Below, in pieces: positions 24,004 through 33,050 of a stretch of DNA of 64,000 nt. The notes below the pieces were generated by a model that saw only the letters and a list, made by a program, of their open reading frames with translations, was not told the DNA's origin and did no database searches. The translations under genes were made by a program, and so were the position numbers. Source of the DNA: Clostridia bacterium (GTDB lineage Bacteria; Bacillota; Clostridia; Christensenellales; Borkfalkiaceae). Within the stretch, counting starts at the first letter, position 1. Each line of letters starts with the position of its first letter. The stretch lies in contig JAFTPZ010000008.1 of NCBI GenBank assembly GCA_017463025.1, positions 44,267 to 108,266 of the forward strand, in the 5' to 3' direction.

Positions 24004-25416
24004 TTATACGTTACGAATAGAGTACTGATAAATCTTCGCAAGCAAGCTGTCGGGGATACGGTCTCTGTATTGACCGAGATAGATAAAGAGTTTACGGAAG
24101 AAATCTTTGTTATCGCCGCCTACCTGATAATCGGGGATCTCGGGCATAACGCCTTTATATTTGAGAATAAACAATTCGGTAAACTGATTTCTTTCTTCGT
24201 TGTTCAATAGCGCGATAAACGGATCGAAGCTCTTGCTGTTGTAGAAATCGTAGCCGTTGGTATTTACCTGTTGCGAGGGCTCGATAGGCTTTTGCTTTTC
24301 TTCCGATCTGCGGGGAACTTCATGCGCGAACTCTACGCTTTCTACGGGACCGCCGTCGTAGGGCAACGCCTCCCCGTATTCTTTCGCCGTATAAAGCGAA
24401 ACGGGTTCGGGCGTAAGCTCGGCGTCCATTTCGGGTTCAAGCTCTTCTTCTTGCTTTTTACAGCACGTCATTTGAATAACGCACATAATCGTTTGTACGA
24501 GCGAAACCACCGCTGCGCCCACCGCGTAGAGAAGGGGCGTCAGCTCGCCGATCTTTGCAACGTATACCACGTATATAAAAGCCGCGCCGAGGATAAGTTG
24601 CACGAGATAGCGAACGATATCCAACCCAAGCCCTTTTTTCGTCTGCAAACGGATCGTACCGAGCAAAAGGTTTCCCCAAAGCACGCCTACGAGCGTCTGT
24701 ACGATATAAGCAAAGTGTACGTCAACGTGCAATCTTCTGATCGCGTCGGCAATATCGTCGGTGTATGCGTTTATGGGGATAATGATCGCCGCCGTAAACG
24801 CGAGGGAGAAGAGGAGTTGGATAAGACTTGCAAATTCCTTTTTTCCCTTTTTGGCAAAACCGAGAACGAGATACAACAGCGCGCCGGCCGCCGCCAAACC
24901 GAGCGTGAACCAGTCGAATCCGATCGCCGTGTCCTTGATGGTGGGGAGGGCGTAGCCGCATACCGCGTACGTGCCGAAACCGGTCGCAAAGCAGAACGCC
25001 GCCGTGCGGAACATACCCGATTTACCGCTTAAAAGCGCGATAAGCGCAAAAAGAGCGGTGAGCGCGATTGCCGCAAGGAGAGCGTAAAACGCCGCGTTTG
25101 CGAGCACGCCCGACGGTTCGGAAAGGCTCGTAAATACGGGCAAGAGGTTGAAAAGCTTTGCGGTTTCGTTGCCGGTAAACAAATCGATAACCGCCGCCCA
25201 AAGAGTCGTTTCCGTGGGCACATAGTTGTTTTTAAGTACTTGAATAGGACAGAACAAAGCGGCGGCACAGATCGCCAAAAGCAGAAAGGCGAAAAGACGC
25301 GTAGCCGCGGTATTCTTTTTAGGCGCGGTATCCGTCGCCTGTGTTTCGGAGAGTTCGGTTGCTCCGCCCGTGTAAGGCACAACGTCGAACTCAACGGGAT
25401 TTACATTGTTGCTCAT
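24004..25416 (-). CDS. Unknown polytopic membrane protein (470 aa)
   Basis: I do not recognise this protein. After a polar N-terminus of about 40 residues, some nine hydrophobic segments extend to about residue 320 (AFLLLAICAAALFCP, NAAFYALLAAIALTALFAL, LLYLVLGFA, and others). They are followed by a glutamate/proline-rich linker. A soluble C-terminal part of about 75 residues (FIALLNNEERNQFTELFILKYK, DNKDFFRKLFIYLGQYRDRIP) looks like a compact helical domain. It has its own consensus promoter and terminator and no operon partners. A domain-level search of the C-terminal part would be the most informative step. Confidence 0.8.
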   Translation of the reverse strand: MSNNVNPVEFDVVPYTGGATELSETQATDTAPKKNTAATRLFAFLLLAICAAALFCPIQVLKNNYVPTETTLWAAVIDLFTGNETAKLFNLLPVFTSLSEPSGVLANAAFYALLAAIALTALFALIALLSGKSGMFRTAAFCFATGFGTYAVCGYALPTIKDTAIGFDWFTLGLAAAGALLYLVLGFAKKGKKEFASLIQLLFSLAFTAAIIIPINAYTDDIADAIRRLHVDVHFAYIVQTLVGVLWGNLLLGTIRLQTKKGLGLDIVRYLVQLILGAAFIYVVYVAKIGELTPLLYAVGAAVVSLVQTIMCVIQMTCCKKQEEELEPEMDAELTPEPVSLYTAKEYGEALPYDGGPVESVEFAHEVPRRSEEKQKPIEPSQQVNTNGYDFYNSKSFDPFIALLNNEERNQFTELFILKYKGVMPEIPDYQVGGDNKDFFRKLFIYLGQYRDRIPDSLLAKIYQYSIRNV

Positions 25417-25488
25417 AACAAATCTCCTGAAAGTGAATTGCCGATATATTTTCGTGCGTTTACGCGAAACCGATAATTACTTTATTGT

Positions 25489-25517
25489 ATTATAACACTT
25501 TCCGAGAAATATGTCAA
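25489..25517 (-). promoter_or_regulatory. Promoter of unknown membrane protein gene
   Basis: Minus strand TTGACA (25512-25517), a 17-base spacer and TATAAT (25489-25494), about 65 bases before the start codon. Confidence 0.85.
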
Positions 25518-25611
25518 TACTTAATAAAAAACTTTTTATGCTTTTTGAGAAAATCTTTGTGAAAATTTTTGATTTTTTTCAGAGGTATGCGCCGCTTATG
25601 TCGAAAAATCC

Positions 25612-25640
25612 TTGAAAAAAATTTGCGTTTGGGGTATAAT
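25612..25640 (+). promoter_or_regulatory. Promoter of CdaR-like regulator
   Basis: TTGAAA (25612-25617), a 17-base spacer and TATAAT (25635-25640). Confidence 0.8.
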
Positions 25641-25684
25641 AGTATCGATAACGAAAATTGCAAAAGACAAAACGGAGGGAAGAT

Positions 25685-26701
25685 ATGACCGAACTTGAAA
25701 AAATCGTAAAGGAAACGTCGGAAAAATTGCGCGTGGAATTTACGTACTATCCCGAAAACGCAAAGCCCGTGGGAAAGCCCGTATGCGATCGGCAATTCGA
25801 AGGAGTGATCGACGACGGGACGCACACCTTTTTTCGCTTTTCTTTCAAAAATACGGGCTATATCGGCGTGCTCGGCGGCGCAGGGGAAACGGAAAAAAAT
25901 TACGCGGTGCTTTTGCCTACGTATATCGAAAGCTTTATCGACCGCGAATCCGACCTTTCCAAAACGGAATATTTGAAACGTATTATCCTTGGCGAGTGTT
26001 CCTCGCTCGGTATTTATAAGTATTCTACGAAATTTTCCGTGCGCGGTGCGGCGTGTTACGCCATCGTGCTTCGCGTGCCGAAAATGATGAAAGAAACGCT
26101 TGCCGTGATCGAGCAGTACGGCGGAAACAGTTTGGATACTGCCGTGGAGATGAGCGAAGAAACGTGCGTGCTCGTCAAATTCCTCGATAAAACGGAAAAC
26201 GAATATCAGTCCTCGGTGGACTATGCGGAATTTTTGGCGCAGTCCATCAAAGAAGAGTTGGGCGTGGACGTGTTCGTGGGCGTAGGTCCGACCGTTCACG
26301 AGCTGAAAGATATATTTCATTCGTATGCGCGCGCGGAAAACGCCATTCGTTACGCCGATCTCTTTGACGCGAAAGGGAACGTACATTCTCACCGTGAATT
26401 TATTCTCATCAAAATGCTCGAAGATATTTCCGAAAGTAAGCTCGAAGCGTATTTGTCCGAATGGACGGACGAAAGCTTTCGTGAAATTTTCGAGGACGAG
26501 GAGATGTTGGGTACGGCGGAGGAATTTTTGCGCAGCAGCTTAAACGTGAGCGAAACTTCGCGCAATCTGTATATGCACCGCAACACCCTTTTGTATCGGT
26601 TGGATAAGATCGAAAAGGCGACGGGACTGAATATCCGTTCCTTTTCCGACGCCGTTTCCTTCCGCGTGCTCACCGTCATTTACCGATTGCTCGGAAAATA
26701 A
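25685..26701 (+). CDS. CdaR/PucR-family regulator (338 aa)
   Basis: The C-terminus carries the family's helix-turn-helix: FLRSSLNVSETSRNLYMHRNTLLYRLDKIEKATGLNIRSFSDAVSFRVL is the PucR_HTH_30 block (here split over residues 283-331). The middle contains a degenerate GGDEF-like fold (VGVGPTVHELKDIFHSYARAENAIRYA), usual for CdaR proteins. The N-terminal third should hold the sensor part. Family members control sugar-acid, purine or other catabolic genes; nothing nearby reveals its target. The ATG at 25685 follows GGAGGGA. The S41 protease gene begins 18 bases after it and is probably co-transcribed. Confidence 0.85.
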   Translation: MTELEKIVKETSEKLRVEFTYYPENAKPVGKPVCDRQFEGVIDDGTHTFFRFSFKNTGYIGVLGGAGETEKNYAVLLPTYIESFIDRESDLSKTEYLKRIILGECSSLGIYKYSTKFSVRGAACYAIVLRVPKMMKETLAVIEQYGGNSLDTAVEMSEETCVLVKFLDKTENEYQSSVDYAEFLAQSIKEELGVDVFVGVGPTVHELKDIFHSYARAENAIRYADLFDAKGNVHSHREFILIKMLEDISESKLEAYLSEWTDESFREIFEDEEMLGTAEEFLRSSLNVSETSRNLYMHRNTLLYRLDKIEKATGLNIRSFSDAVSFRVLTVIYRLLGK

Positions 26702-26719
26702 CCTGTTAAGGAGTAATGT

Positions 26720-28060
26720 ATGGGCAAAAAACCCGATTTATCGCAAGAGACCAACGAAAGCCAAACAAGTAAGAAAAAATCGTCGTCCAAAGTACTGTAT
26801 TCGGTGCTTGCGGCAGTACTTGCCGTGGTATGTTTTATCGGCGGCGCGCTGGTAAGCCGTATGACGCTCGATAGCGAAATGCGCTCCCTGATCCGTTTGA
26901 AAACGGCTATTCAACAAAAATACTACGAAGAAGTTACGGACGAGGAATTTTACGGCGTGATCTTCGGGGCGATCAATGGCGAGTTGCTCGACGATTATTC
27001 TTGGTATATGACTGCGGACGAATACGCGGAAACGCAGTTGGGCGCGGCAGGCAATCAAAGCGGACTGGGACTCGTGTTTTTAACGGAAACGGGCACAGGT
27101 GAAGAACAAATGCTGATCACGCGCGTGTGCGGCAATTCCCCTGCGGAGGCGGCAGGTATTGCCGAGGGCGATCTGCTCGTGGGGTTTGGTGCAAGCGAAA
27201 CGGATATACAAGAGAGTAGGTCGTTTGAAAGCTTTTCGACCTTTCTTGCCGAGTATGAAACGGGTGAAAAGCTGTATTTGAAGGTGCAGACGGGCAATCA
27301 AACGCGCGTGGTGGAGATCGCGCGCGAAAACTACGTGGAAAACTACGTGTTCTATCGCACGCACACGCAATCGTACCGTTTCACGGGCGAGGGCGCAACG
27401 GAGCTGACGGAGGGCGGCGCGCCGCTTGCAAGCTTGCCCGACGATACGGCGTATATCCGATTGACGCAATTCAACGGCGCGGCGGCGGAGGAATTTGCGC
27501 AAGCGATGGATCTGTTCCGCGAGCAAGGCAAGAAAAAGCTCGTGCTCGATCTGCGCGATAACGGCGGTGGATATCTGCATATTATGCAGACGATCGCAAG
27601 TTATTTCTGCAAGGATACGGACGAGAAAAAACCGACGGTCGCCGTCGCCGATTACGGGGAAAGAAAGGAGTATTTTAAGGCGGACGGAAATTATTACGAC
27701 GAATACTTCGACGAAAACAGCCGCATTTGCGTGCTTGCCGATAATATGACGGCGTCGGCGTCGGAGGCGTTGATCGGGTGTATGCTCGATTATAAAGCGA
27801 TCACGTACGGGGATATTTGCCTTTCCGAGCGTAGCGGCGAGATAAAAACGTACGGCAAGGGCATTATGCAAACGACGTATCCGTTCGGACTGATCAACGC
27901 CGACGCGGTAAAGTTGACGACGGCGCGTATTTGTTGGCCGATTACGAATACTTGTATACACGGTAGGGGCGTTTTGCCGACGGACGGCGCGCTTTCGGTG
28001 GCGGAGGAGCGCATAGGAGATACGGAGATCACCGCGGCAATACAAGCGTTATTTAGTTAA
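26720..28060 (+). CDS. S41-family C-terminal processing peptidase (446 aa)
   Basis: A CtpA/Prc-like serine protease outside the membrane. The N-terminus is cytoplasmic and lysine-rich with one membrane anchor (about residues 26-48). A PDZ-like domain follows (GLGLVFLTETG, SPAEAAGIAEGDLLVGFG, about 110-200). The peptidase domain has KLVLDLRDNGGGYL, the probable catalytic serine in NMTASASEALIG, and the lysine in YGKGIMQTTYPF. These enzymes trim or degrade exported proteins, including some regulatory ones. It is downstream of the CdaR-like gene and followed by a strong terminator. Confidence 0.92.
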   Translation: MGKKPDLSQETNESQTSKKKSSSKVLYSVLAAVLAVVCFIGGALVSRMTLDSEMRSLIRLKTAIQQKYYEEVTDEEFYGVIFGAINGELLDDYSWYMTADEYAETQLGAAGNQSGLGLVFLTETGTGEEQMLITRVCGNSPAEAAGIAEGDLLVGFGASETDIQESRSFESFSTFLAEYETGEKLYLKVQTGNQTRVVEIARENYVENYVFYRTHTQSYRFTGEGATELTEGGAPLASLPDDTAYIRLTQFNGAAAEEFAQAMDLFREQGKKKLVLDLRDNGGGYLHIMQTIASYFCKDTDEKKPTVAVADYGERKEYFKADGNYYDEYFDENSRICVLADNMTASASEALIGCMLDYKAITYGDICLSERSGEIKTYGKGIMQTTYPFGLINADAVKLTTARICWPITNTCIHGRGVLPTDGALSVAEERIGDTEITAAIQALFS

Positions 28061-28063
28061 AAC

Positions 28064-28095
28064 AAAAGCGCACGCCTAGGGAGACGTGCGCTTTT
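28064..28095 (+). terminator. Terminator after S41 peptidase
   Basis: An 11-bp stem (28064-28074 with 28085-28095) with a 10-base loop and a T4 end. Confidence 0.75.
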
Positions 28096-28229
28096 GCAAT
28101 TATATGGAGGTGTTCCTCGGAATAAGGAAACGGGTAGGCTTTTGAGCTTTTACGAATAGCATTATAACAGACGATTGCGAAAAACACATAGTGAAAAAGT
28201 GAAAGCCAGATGAAATATGGAGATACTTT

Positions 28230-29135
28230 ATGGATAAGATGAAAAAAACGGGAATTTTACTCGCAATAGTAGCGGCGACTTTATATGCGCTCAACGTTCC
28301 CTTCTCGAAATTATTGTTGAATTATATGCCAGCCACGTTGACAGCAGGTTTTTTATATCTTGGTGCGGGCGTGGGTATGGGCGTGCTCGCGATGCTACGA
28401 AAAACGAGAAAAACGGAAAAAACTGAAATAAAATTGACGAAAGCAGAATTGCCGTATACGCTTGGTATGATTCTTTTGGATATAGTCGCCCCGATATTTC
28501 TGTTGTTCGGCTTACGCTTAACCACAGCCGCGAACGCTTCTTTGCTTAACAATTTCGAAATCGTTGCAACAGCACTAATCGCGCTTATCGTATTTAAGGA
28601 AAAAATCAGCACAAGGTTGTGGATAGGTATTCTTTTCGTAACGCTTTCCTGCACCGTATTGTCCTTGGAGGATATTTCAGGTTTGCAATTTTCTTATGGT
28701 TCGTTGTTAATATTGGTGGCGTGTGTTTGTTGGGGCGTGGAGAATAACTGTACGCGAAAAATTTCCGCGAAAGATCCGTTACAAATTGTTTTACTTAAAG
28801 GCATTTTTTCGGGGCTCGGTTCTGTGATTATCGGTTTGTGTGTGGGGGAGCGAGTAGCCGTTTTATGGAGCGTTTTCGCCGTGCTCGGCGTAGGGTTTAT
28901 CGCCTATGGATTGAGCATCTTTTTTTACGTATACGCGCAACGCCTGTTGGGGGCGGCGCGAACGAGCGCGTATTACGCCGTCGCGCCGTTTATCGGAACG
29001 CTGTTATCGCTTGCGATTTTCAGAGAGCTACCACATAGTACGTATTTTATCGCACTCGGCTTAATGATTGTCGGGGCGTGGCTATGCGCCAATGACGAGC
29101 CGATATTCAAAAAAAGAAAAAGTGAGAATGATTGA
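28230..29135 (+). CDS. DMT/EamA-family transporter (301 aa)
   Basis: A ten-helix inner-membrane permease made of two EamA repeats. The first begins ILLAIVAATLYALNVPFSKLLL and the second SLLILVACVCWGVENNCTRK. The tail KKRKSEND is cytoplasmic. Members export or import small metabolites such as amino acids and nucleotide precursors; the substrate cannot be predicted. GGAG lies 9 bases before the ATG. Codon use is more AT-rich than in neighbouring tkt, which may mean acquisition. No clear promoter was found in the 130 bases upstream. The stop codon lies within a shared terminator. Confidence 0.88.
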   Translation: MDKMKKTGILLAIVAATLYALNVPFSKLLLNYMPATLTAGFLYLGAGVGMGVLAMLRKTRKTEKTEIKLTKAELPYTLGMILLDIVAPIFLLFGLRLTTAANASLLNNFEIVATALIALIVFKEKISTRLWIGILFVTLSCTVLSLEDISGLQFSYGSLLILVACVCWGVENNCTRKISAKDPLQIVLLKGIFSGLGSVIIGLCVGERVAVLWSVFAVLGVGFIAYGLSIFFYVYAQRLLGAARTSAYYAVAPFIGTLLSLAIFRELPHSTYFIALGLMIVGAWLCANDEPIFKKRKSEND

Positions 29136-29155
29136 TTTCATTCTCACTTTTTTAA
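29118..29155. terminator. Bidirectional terminator between DMT gene and tkt
   Basis: A 14-bp perfect stem (29118-29131 with 29138-29151), T6 on the right and A-rich on the left. It overlaps the DMT stop codon. Confidence 0.85.
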
Positions 29156-29171
29156 TTGCGATATATTTCAC

Positions 29172-31172
29172 TTATTTGCTTTTTTCAATACTTGCCAGCG
29201 CTTTCGCGACGACGTTCTCCACCGTGAACCCGAAGTGGGGGAACAGCTTGCCGGCAGGCGCGGACGCGCCGAACGTGGTCATTGCCACGATCTCGCCGTT
29301 GTCGCCGGCGTATTTATACCAGCTGTAAGGCGAGCCCGCTTCCACGCAAACTCTCGCTTTCACGTTAGCAGGCAACACTTCCGCTTTGTAGGAGTACGTC
29401 TTCTTTTCGAATTCCTCGATACAAGGCATCGACACCACGCGCGCTTTCACGCCTTGCTCTGCGAGCGCGGCTTTCGCTTTCACGCACAGCTCGATTTCCG
29501 AACCCGTACCGATCAACAGTACGTCGGGCGTACCCTCGCAGTCTTCGAGTACGTAGCCGCCGTTGAGCGCTTGTTTGCCGCTGTTTTCGTATTGCGGCAA
29601 CGCCTGACGGGTAAGCACGAGGGTGGTGGGTTCGGTGCCGCTCATAGCAGACACCCAAGCCGCCGCCGTTTCTTTGCCGTCCTCAGGGCGGTATACTTTC
29701 ATATTCGGGATCGAACGGAGCATGATCAGTTGTTCCACGGGTTGGTGGGTAGGACCGTCCTCGCCCACGCCGATCGAATCGTGCGTCATAATATACGTTA
29801 CGGGCAATTTCATCAGCGCAGACAAACGCATTGCAGGCTTGCAATAGTCGGAGAATACGAAGAAGGTCGCGCAGTACGCTTGCAGACCGCCGTGGAGCTG
29901 CATACCGTTTGCGATCGCCGCCATCGCGTGTTCGCGGATACCGAAATGCATATTTCTGCCTGCGAAATTATCGGGGGAGAAATGACCGTATTTCACTTCG
30001 TCCGTATCTTTCATTTCCGAAAGGTTGGAGGGCGCGAGGTCAGCCGAGCCGCCCATAAGCGCGGGCATTTTCGCCGCAAGCAGGTTGAGTACTTTTGCGG
30101 AGGTTTGGCGTGTTGCCATGGGCTTGTCGAAATCGTAAAGTCCTTCGATTGCGTCGAAGTCGGGCTTTTCGCCTGCCATTGCCGCACGGTATTCCGCCGC
30201 AAGTTCGGGGTATTGATTTTCGTAATCGATCATCATTTTCTTCCAAGCGACTTCGGCGTTCTTACCGATCTCCGCCGCTTCCGCGCAATGATCGAATACT
30301 TCCTGCGGACATTCGAACGGAGGGTACTCCCAACCCAGTTTTTCCTTGGATTTTTGGAGGTTGTCCGCGCCGAGGGGAGCGCCGTGGCACTTTTCGCTAC
30401 CCTCCAAGGGCGAGCCGAAACCGATGCGCGTGCGGCAGATGATGACGGAGGGTTTTTCCGTGTTCTCTTTCGCCTTTTTCACCGCCTCGCAGATCGCCTC
30501 TACGTCGTCGGGGGAGGAAACGAGATCGACGTGCAATACCTGCCAGTTCTGCGCCGCAAAGCGCGCGCCCACGTTTTCTTTGAACGTGCAGTCGGTGTCG
30601 CCCTCGATCGTGATGTCGTTGTCGTCGTAGAAGAGAATAAGTTTGCCCAGCTTATGCGTACCCGCAAACGAGCAAGCCTCGTAGGAGATGCCCTCTTCCA
30701 AACATCCGTCGCCGCAGATGGCGTAGGTGTAGTGGTCTACCACGTTAAAGCCCTCGCGGTTGTATTTCGCGGCAAGATTTGCTTCCGCAAGCGCCATACC
30801 CACGGCGTTGGCAATACCTTGTCCCAAAGGTCCGGTCGTCGTTTCCACGCCCACGGTATGACCGTATTCGGGGTGTCCGGGGGTTTTCGAGCCGAGCTGA
30901 CGGAAATTCATCAGATCTTCTTTCGTTAAGCCGTAGCCGTAGAGATAAAGTAAGGAATAATCGAGCATCGAGCCGTGCCCTGCGGAAAGTACGAAACGGT
31001 CGCGGTTGTCCCACTTGGGATCACGGGGATTGAATTTCAAAAAATTCTGATAGAGCGTGTACGCGATCGGCGCGCAGCCCATAGGAAGTCCCGGATGACC
31101 CGATTTCGCCTTTTCGATTGCTTCCGCGGATAAAATTCTTATCGCGTTGATGGTGGTTTTCTGTACGTTCAT
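29172..31172 (-). CDS. tkt: Transketolase (666 aa)
   Basis: Moves two-carbon units between sugar phosphates in the pentose phosphate pathway, with thiamine diphosphate. Conserved parts are SGHPGLPMGCAPIAYTLY at the N-terminus, AGHGSMLDYSLLY, GDGCLEEGISYEA and its following NDITIEG (TPP and metal site), GGSADLAPSN and DSIGVGEDGPTHQPVEQL. Length is typical of full bacterial enzymes. It starts 33 bases after the phosphohexomutase stop in the same direction, so the two probably share the promoter at 32842-32870. AGGAGA lies 10 bases before the ATG. Confidence 0.97.
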   Translation of the reverse strand: MNVQKTTINAIRILSAEAIEKAKSGHPGLPMGCAPIAYTLYQNFLKFNPRDPKWDNRDRFVLSAGHGSMLDYSLLYLYGYGLTKEDLMNFRQLGSKTPGHPEYGHTVGVETTTGPLGQGIANAVGMALAEANLAAKYNREGFNVVDHYTYAICGDGCLEEGISYEACSFAGTHKLGKLILFYDDNDITIEGDTDCTFKENVGARFAAQNWQVLHVDLVSSPDDVEAICEAVKKAKENTEKPSVIICRTRIGFGSPLEGSEKCHGAPLGADNLQKSKEKLGWEYPPFECPQEVFDHCAEAAEIGKNAEVAWKKMMIDYENQYPELAAEYRAAMAGEKPDFDAIEGLYDFDKPMATRQTSAKVLNLLAAKMPALMGGSADLAPSNLSEMKDTDEVKYGHFSPDNFAGRNMHFGIREHAMAAIANGMQLHGGLQAYCATFFVFSDYCKPAMRLSALMKLPVTYIMTHDSIGVGEDGPTHQPVEQLIMLRSIPNMKVYRPEDGKETAAAWVSAMSGTEPTTLVLTRQALPQYENSGKQALNGGYVLEDCEGTPDVLLIGTGSEIELCVKAKAALAEQGVKARVVSMPCIEEFEKKTYSYKAEVLPANVKARVCVEAGSPYSWYKYAGDNGEIVAMTTFGASAPAGKLFPHFGFTVENVVAKALASIEKSK

Positions 31173-31205
31173 ATTGAGGTTCTCCTGATATTTATTTATA
31201 ATTTT

Positions 31206-32801
31206 TTATTCGTTTGGGGTTTTGCTTGTAACGCCGAATTTCGCGCTCACTTCCTCGATCTTGTTTTTGCGCCATGCCGCGATCGAGTTTTCCAAAGGCG
31301 AAAGGTCGAGGAAATCGTATTTGCGCAGGAAATAATATAAGTCTTTCACGATCTTCACCGCGCCGCCTTTCGTTTCGCTTTCTACGTTGATGGGGAGCAC
31401 GGGATCGTGCAGACTCATACGCATCAACGCCCAACCGTTGCCGTGGTGTTCGTCGTAACGCAAGCGGAAGCCTTCGTGGTTGTCGGGCGCGGGCGTTGCG
31501 TAGTAGAGGCTTTGTCCGTACGCCGTAAACTCCTCGATGAGTCGTTGTCCGAGCGTTTTGAAATCGACGCCGGACTTAAAGTTTACGCGAAGCTCCTGCG
31601 CTTCGGCAGGCATTTCCAAAGAAGAAATGAGGTCGGTGAGGTTTTTACCCTCTTTGGCGGCGTTCGCCATCGCGATGAGCAGGCGCGTGATAAGATACGC
31701 TCCGTCGTCGAGGAAATAATTTTCGTACAGCGCCGCATGACCGCTCGTTTCGATCGCAAGGGGGGCGTATTCGCCCGATTCGTTCAAACGGATCGCTTCG
31801 TTGATCACGTTTTTATAGCCGCGCTTAAATCGCAGGTGTTTGCCGCCGCGTGCGGCGACAAACTTCGCAAGCCCGTCGGAGGTTACCGAATCGGTAACGA
31901 TCGTACCTTTGCGTTCGGATAAAAGGATCGCCGAAATGAGCGCGATCAAACGGTTGCGATTGATCTCCGTGCCGTCCTTGTCCACCGCTCCCGCGCGGTC
32001 TACGTCCGTATCGAAAATGATACCGAAATCGGCGTTTGCGGCTTTCACCGCCTCGCAAACGGAATGCATCGCCGCCGCGTTTTCGGGGTTGGGGATATGG
32101 TTGGGGAAAGTTCCGTCCGGCTCTAAAAATTGCGAACCCGTCGTGTCCGCGCCGAGGGGAATCAGTACTTTGTCCGCGAAAAATCCGCCTGCGCCGTTGC
32201 CTGCATCCACGACGATACGCTTGCCTGCAAGAGGTTTTTCTTCGCCCGTTGCCGTGCGTACCTTTTCCACGAGGGAGGCGGCGTACCGATCGAGATAGGG
32301 TGCGTCTATGCGCTCGCCGAGGTTGGCGGTTTCCGCAAAACGGTAGGTGGCGGCAAGCTCCAAGATCTCTTTCACGTCGCTCGCTTCCAAACCGCCGCTA
32401 TGCGAAAAGAATTTCAAACCGTTGCGGTTAAAGGGCAGATGACTTGCCGTGATCATGATCGAGCCTTGACAATACCGCTCGTTCATTTTCTCCGTGTCTT
32501 TGAGCAGAGCGAACATAGAGGGGGTTGTGGAAAGTCCCGTTACGATCGCGTTATGTCCCGTGGTAATTACGCCGCTTACCACCGCCTCGCAAAGTTCGGG
32601 GGAGGTAATACGGGAATCGTACCCGATCGCGACGGTAACCTGCGTTTTGCCCGTGTGAGAGATCAGCCAAACGCAAAAAGCTTTCGCCACGTTTTTCGCG
32701 ATCTCCGCCGTCAGCGTGATCGGCTCGTCTGCGATCCCGTCGCAAGCCACGCCGCGCACGTCCGTTCCGTTTCTTAATTTTAAGTAGCTTTGTAACGTCA
32801 T
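31206..32801 (-). CDS. Alpha-D-phosphohexomutase (phosphomannomutase/phosphoglucomutase type, 531 aa)
   Basis: Shifts a phosphate between the 1 and 6 positions of a hexose through a phosphoserine. The four family signatures are present: the catalytic serine loop ITASHLPFNRNGLKFF, the metal loop FDTDVDRAG, the sugar-recognition loop ETSGHAALYENYFLDDGAY and the phosphate-binding part RMSLHDPVLPINVES. Length fits long-form phosphomutases. Preferred sugar (glucose, mannose or glucosamine) cannot be decided. It is first in an operon with tkt and could feed the UDP-sugar pyrophosphorylase at 35507. Confidence 0.92.
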   Translation of the reverse strand: MTLQSYLKLRNGTDVRGVACDGIADEPITLTAEIAKNVAKAFCVWLISHTGKTQVTVAIGYDSRITSPELCEAVVSGVITTGHNAIVTGLSTTPSMFALLKDTEKMNERYCQGSIMITASHLPFNRNGLKFFSHSGGLEASDVKEILELAATYRFAETANLGERIDAPYLDRYAASLVEKVRTATGEEKPLAGKRIVVDAGNGAGGFFADKVLIPLGADTTGSQFLEPDGTFPNHIPNPENAAAMHSVCEAVKAANADFGIIFDTDVDRAGAVDKDGTEINRNRLIALISAILLSERKGTIVTDSVTSDGLAKFVAARGGKHLRFKRGYKNVINEAIRLNESGEYAPLAIETSGHAALYENYFLDDGAYLITRLLIAMANAAKEGKNLTDLISSLEMPAEAQELRVNFKSGVDFKTLGQRLIEEFTAYGQSLYYATPAPDNHEGFRLRYDEHHGNGWALMRMSLHDPVLPINVESETKGGAVKIVKDLYYFLRKYDFLDLSPLENSIAAWRKNKIEEVSAKFGVTSKTPNE

Positions 32802-32841
32802 TTTTTCGTTCCTTGCACAGCCTTTTATATACTATACATAT

Positions 32842-32870
32842 ATTATAGCGGTTTTTCACGATTTTTTCAA
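32842..32870 (-). promoter_or_regulatory. Promoter of phosphohexomutase-tkt operon
   Basis: Minus strand TTGAAA (32865-32870), a 17-base spacer and TATAAT (32842-32847). Confidence 0.8.
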
Positions 32871-32981
32871 GCCTTTTATAAAAAAAACTTGTAAAAATTT
32901 ATGCATAATCGAAAAAGTTTTTACGAAAATTTTTTTGTCATAAATAAATATGACATTTTTTATAAAAAACCCGTTTTTTCG

Positions 32982-33011
32982 TTGACGAAGTTAAGTAAAT
33001 TATGCTATAAT
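32982..33011 (+). promoter_or_regulatory. Promoter of degV
   Basis: TTGACG (32982-32987), an 18-base spacer and TATAAT (33006-33011). Confidence 0.8.
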
Positions 33012-33050
33012 ATATTCCGACAAAAAGAATTGTCAATCGGAGAAAACATT

